A stretch of 64,000 nucleotides of DNA from Myxococcales bacterium (GTDB taxonomy: Bacteria > Myxococcota_A > Polyangia > Nannocystales > Nannocystaceae). The stretch lies in contig JACKDW010000027.1 in NCBI GenBank assembly GCA_020633295.1, positions 1 through 64,000 on the forward strand, given 5' to 3'. How positions within the stretch are numbered: the stretch's first letter is position 1; each line of letters starts with the position of its first letter. Below are positions 62,148 to 64,000 of the stretch, in pieces. A program made the position numbers and the translations under genes. A model generated the notes under the pieces. It searched no databases. It had not been told where the DNA came from and worked only from the letters and a program-made list of their open reading frames with translations.

Positions 62148-63227
62148 TCACGCGCCCGTGCCCCAGTCGAGCAGCGCGTCGACCTCGGCTGTGCGAACGA
62201 ACAGGAGCTGGTCGTTCCACGCGTCGCGCAGCGAGACGGCCTCGAGCAGCTCACCGGGCACGGGCCAGGGCGCTTCGTGGGCGGCGTCGCCGGTGCGCTC
62301 ACGGCCGTCGAGGATGAGCGTCAGCGCCGGGTTGGGCCGCTCCTCGCCGAACCTCATGAGGAGGATGCGTCGGATCCGCTCGACGCGCTCGCGCGCCGCC
62401 TCGAGCGACGGCCGCGGGAGCGCGTCGCGCAGCGCCGCGGCGGCGATGTCGGGCTCGACGGACTCGCTCCAGACCCGCGCCGGCGCGACGCGGGGCTCGT
62501 GGACGCCGCGGCAGCGCAGGAGCGCGAGGCTCTCCCACAGGCAGTCAGGGCGCGCCGCGTCCGCGAGCGTCGTGATGACGCCGTTGCTGGAGCCCTCGTG
62601 CCCGGTGCGGTATTCGAAACAGCGGACCTCGGGCGGCGGCCACGCGGCGAGGCACCGCGCGCGGATGCTGGCGACGCGGCGCACGCGTTCGGCGTCGGGA
62701 CCATCGGGCCACACCGCGGCGAGCCCGCTCGAGATGCCGGTGTCCATGAGCGTGAGGCAGGCGAGGCCGCGCAGCGTCAGCCGGGCGGCGACGCTGCGGC
62801 TGTCCTCGAGATCATCGACGCGCTCGTCCGCGAGCTCGCACGCGCCCGTGATCGCGAGCTCGAAGGCGGCCCGCGCGGAGTCCTCGACGTCGACGCGCGT
62901 CGCGGTGACCGTGATCGCGTCCTCGTCGCACAGCGCCGAGAGTCGACGCCCGTCGATGACCAGCTCGCGATTGATCCCGAGCTCGAGCTCCTCGACCGAC
63001 CAGGTCGCGTCGCGCAGATCGGCGGGCGCCACCGGGCGAGCGCCGCCCAGCGCGAGTCGCCCGTTGATCGTCAGGTCGACGCGCGCCGCGTCGCCCTCGA
63101 CGACCACGTCGCCCGAGAGCCTCCAGCGAGGCTCGTCGCGCCAGAGGTCGTACAGGTGGAGGTCCAGGCCTCGCAGCCGCCAGGCGTGCGGCCCGAGCTG
63201 AAGCGTCGCGGGGGGGCGATCGGGCAT
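62148..63227 (-). CDS. Protein of unknown function
   Basis: 359 aa with ATG start. The N-terminal part is beta-rich (LHLYDLWRDEPRWRLSGDVVVEGDAARVDLTIN in outline), the middle has several Cys and a CFEYRTGHEGSSNGVITTL segment, and the C-terminal part is helical. No signal peptide or membrane segment. I do not recognise it. It lies 36 bp downstream of the TetR gene on the same strand and may be co-transcribed with it. Confidence 0.65.
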   Translation of the reverse strand: MPDRPPATLQLGPHAWRLRGLDLHLYDLWRDEPRWRLSGDVVVEGDAARVDLTINGRLALGGARPVAPADLRDATWSVEELELGINRELVIDGRRLSALCDEDAITVTATRVDVEDSARAAFELAITGACELADERVDDLEDSRSVAARLTLRGLACLTLMDTGISSGLAAVWPDGPDAERVRRVASIRARCLAAWPPPEVRCFEYRTGHEGSSNGVITTLADAARPDCLWESLALLRCRGVHEPRVAPARVWSESVEPDIAAAALRDALPRPSLEAARERVERIRRILLMRFGEERPNPALTLILDGRERTGDAAHEAPWPVPGELLEAVSLRDAWNDQLLFVRTAEVDALLDWGTGA

Positions 63228-63263
63228 GGGCGCTCCGCGCGGGCCAGGTCGTCGGCGGAGCGC

Positions 63264-63962
63264 CTACGACGTCGGCTCCTGACAACCACCTGTCCCTTCC
63301 GACTCTTCGCTTTCGTCGGGCACCTCGAGCTCATCGCGCTCATCGGGCATCAGGTAGCCGACCATCAGGATCACGAGCTCCTCGCCCAGCTGCGGGTCCG
63401 CGAAGCGCTCGGGCTCGCGCCGCATCGTGTTCTGGACGATGCCCGCGAGCGCGCGCACGATCACGCGGGCGGCGAGCTCGGGCTCCGGGCGGATGCGCAC
63501 GGCGCTGTCCTCGAACACCTCGGCGACCGCCTGCTCGATGCCCTCGAGGAACACGTCGACGCGCTCGAGCCCGAGCACGCGCGTGAGGCTGAGGAACACC
63601 GCCTGGCTGCGATAGGGCCGCTCGCTGTGGTGCTCGATCAGCACGCGCGAGACCTGCGGCGCGACGTCTCGCAGCCCCCGCTCGCGGAGCGCGGGGATCA
63701 GCGCGAGCAGGCGCTCGGTGATCTCGACGAAGTCGCGCTCGACGAGCTCGGCGATCAGCGCGTCCTTGTTGGGGAAGTACTGGTACAGCGAGCCGACGCT
63801 GACGCCCGCGCGCTCGGCGATGAGGTTGGTCGTCGTGCCCTCGTAGCCGCGCGCGGTCAAAACCTGAGCGGTGGCCTCGAGGATGACCGCGACCGTCGCG
63901 GCGGATCGGGCCTGCAGCGGCTTGCGGCGGCGCTTCTTGGGTGTTTTGCGGCTGGAGGACAC
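63264..63962 (-). CDS. TetR-family transcriptional regulator
   Basis: 232 aa, GTG start. A basic tail (SSRKTPKKRRRKPLQARS) leads to a TetR helix-turn-helix: ILEATAQVLTARGYEGTTTNLIAERAGVSVGSLYQYFPNKDALIAELVE. The C-terminal domain is helical and ends in an acidic tail. Such proteins repress nearby genes until a small ligand binds; the unknown gene just downstream is the first candidate target. No operator is visible because the upstream region is almost out of the window. Confidence 0.93.
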   Translation of the reverse strand: MSSSRKTPKKRRRKPLQARSAATVAVILEATAQVLTARGYEGTTTNLIAERAGVSVGSLYQYFPNKDALIAELVERDFVEITERLLALIPALRERGLRDVAPQVSRVLIEHHSERPYRSQAVFLSLTRVLGLERVDVFLEGIEQAVAEVFEDSAVRIRPEPELAARVIVRALAGIVQNTMRREPERFADPQLGEELVILMVGYLMPDERDELEVPDESEESEGTGGCQEPTS

Positions 63963-64000
63963 GGGCTGAGAACGCGAGTCGCCAGGGGCGCTCGCCGGTC

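Overview
The window reads as chromosomal DNA of a very GC-rich (roughly 70% or more) myxobacterium, most likely a relative of Nannocystis, Plesiocystis or Enhygromyxa. The evidence is secreted lipoproteins with Thr/Ser-rich or Gly-Asp linkers, myxobacterial Cys-rich (DUF4215-type) repeats, RCC1 and FG-GAP surface proteins, a Ser/Thr kinase with a TPR tail, an NtrC-type regulator, and an alternative complex III cluster. The placement is inference; no rRNA or other marker is present.

Layout. 1-4383 (minus) is a respiratory cluster: a Cys-rich membrane protein, heme O synthase, SCO1, a cytochrome c lipoprotein, then ActA and the start of ActB of alternative complex III. 4553-11968 holds an esterase, a TlpA-type thioredoxin and three consecutive proteins carrying seven DsbA-like thioredoxin domains. 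12133-16934 is housekeeping and small genes (tRNA-Gly, SRPBCC, VOC, Sel1-repeat, phosphofructokinase). 17154-19648 is an NtrB/NtrC-like pair whose kinase is frameshifted. 19655-31117 holds surface lipoproteins, adenosine deaminase, an acyl-CoA dehydrogenase, a hotdog thioesterase and a large Ser/Thr kinase.

The central observation is at 31630-55175. A NifH-like reductase gene is translationally coupled to a NifD-like gene that stops abruptly after its N-terminal half (33575). The C-terminal half of the same type of protein resumes about 19.3 kb downstream (open from about 52903) and is translationally coupled to a NifK-like gene. A 7-bp direct repeat (TCGGCAA) lies at both breakpoints, and joining the halves there restores one reading frame. 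The intervening 19.3 kb carries ordinary-looking genes (lipoproteins, a zinc-ribbon/TPR gene, an esterase, TerB-like, a Lys-rich histone-like protein, P450, an Mla-like lipid transporter with a degenerate ATPase, a phosphoesterase, STAS, SAP and ABM-domain proteins) and no recognisable recombinase. The H-D-K set is a nitrogenase-like reductase of unassigned function; no nifB/E/N or bacteriochlorophyll genes are in the window.

55410-63962 holds unknown proteins, two sulfotransferase-like genes (one coupled to a cysteine-synthase-like gene), a polytopic membrane protein and a TetR regulator. Two window-wide features stand out. Many starts sit 6-9 nt downstream of a TAnnnT -10-like hexamer, suggesting leaderless mRNAs. 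At least four genes are broken by small indels, most in GC-dinucleotide or homopolymer runs, which are either sequencing errors or real slippage.
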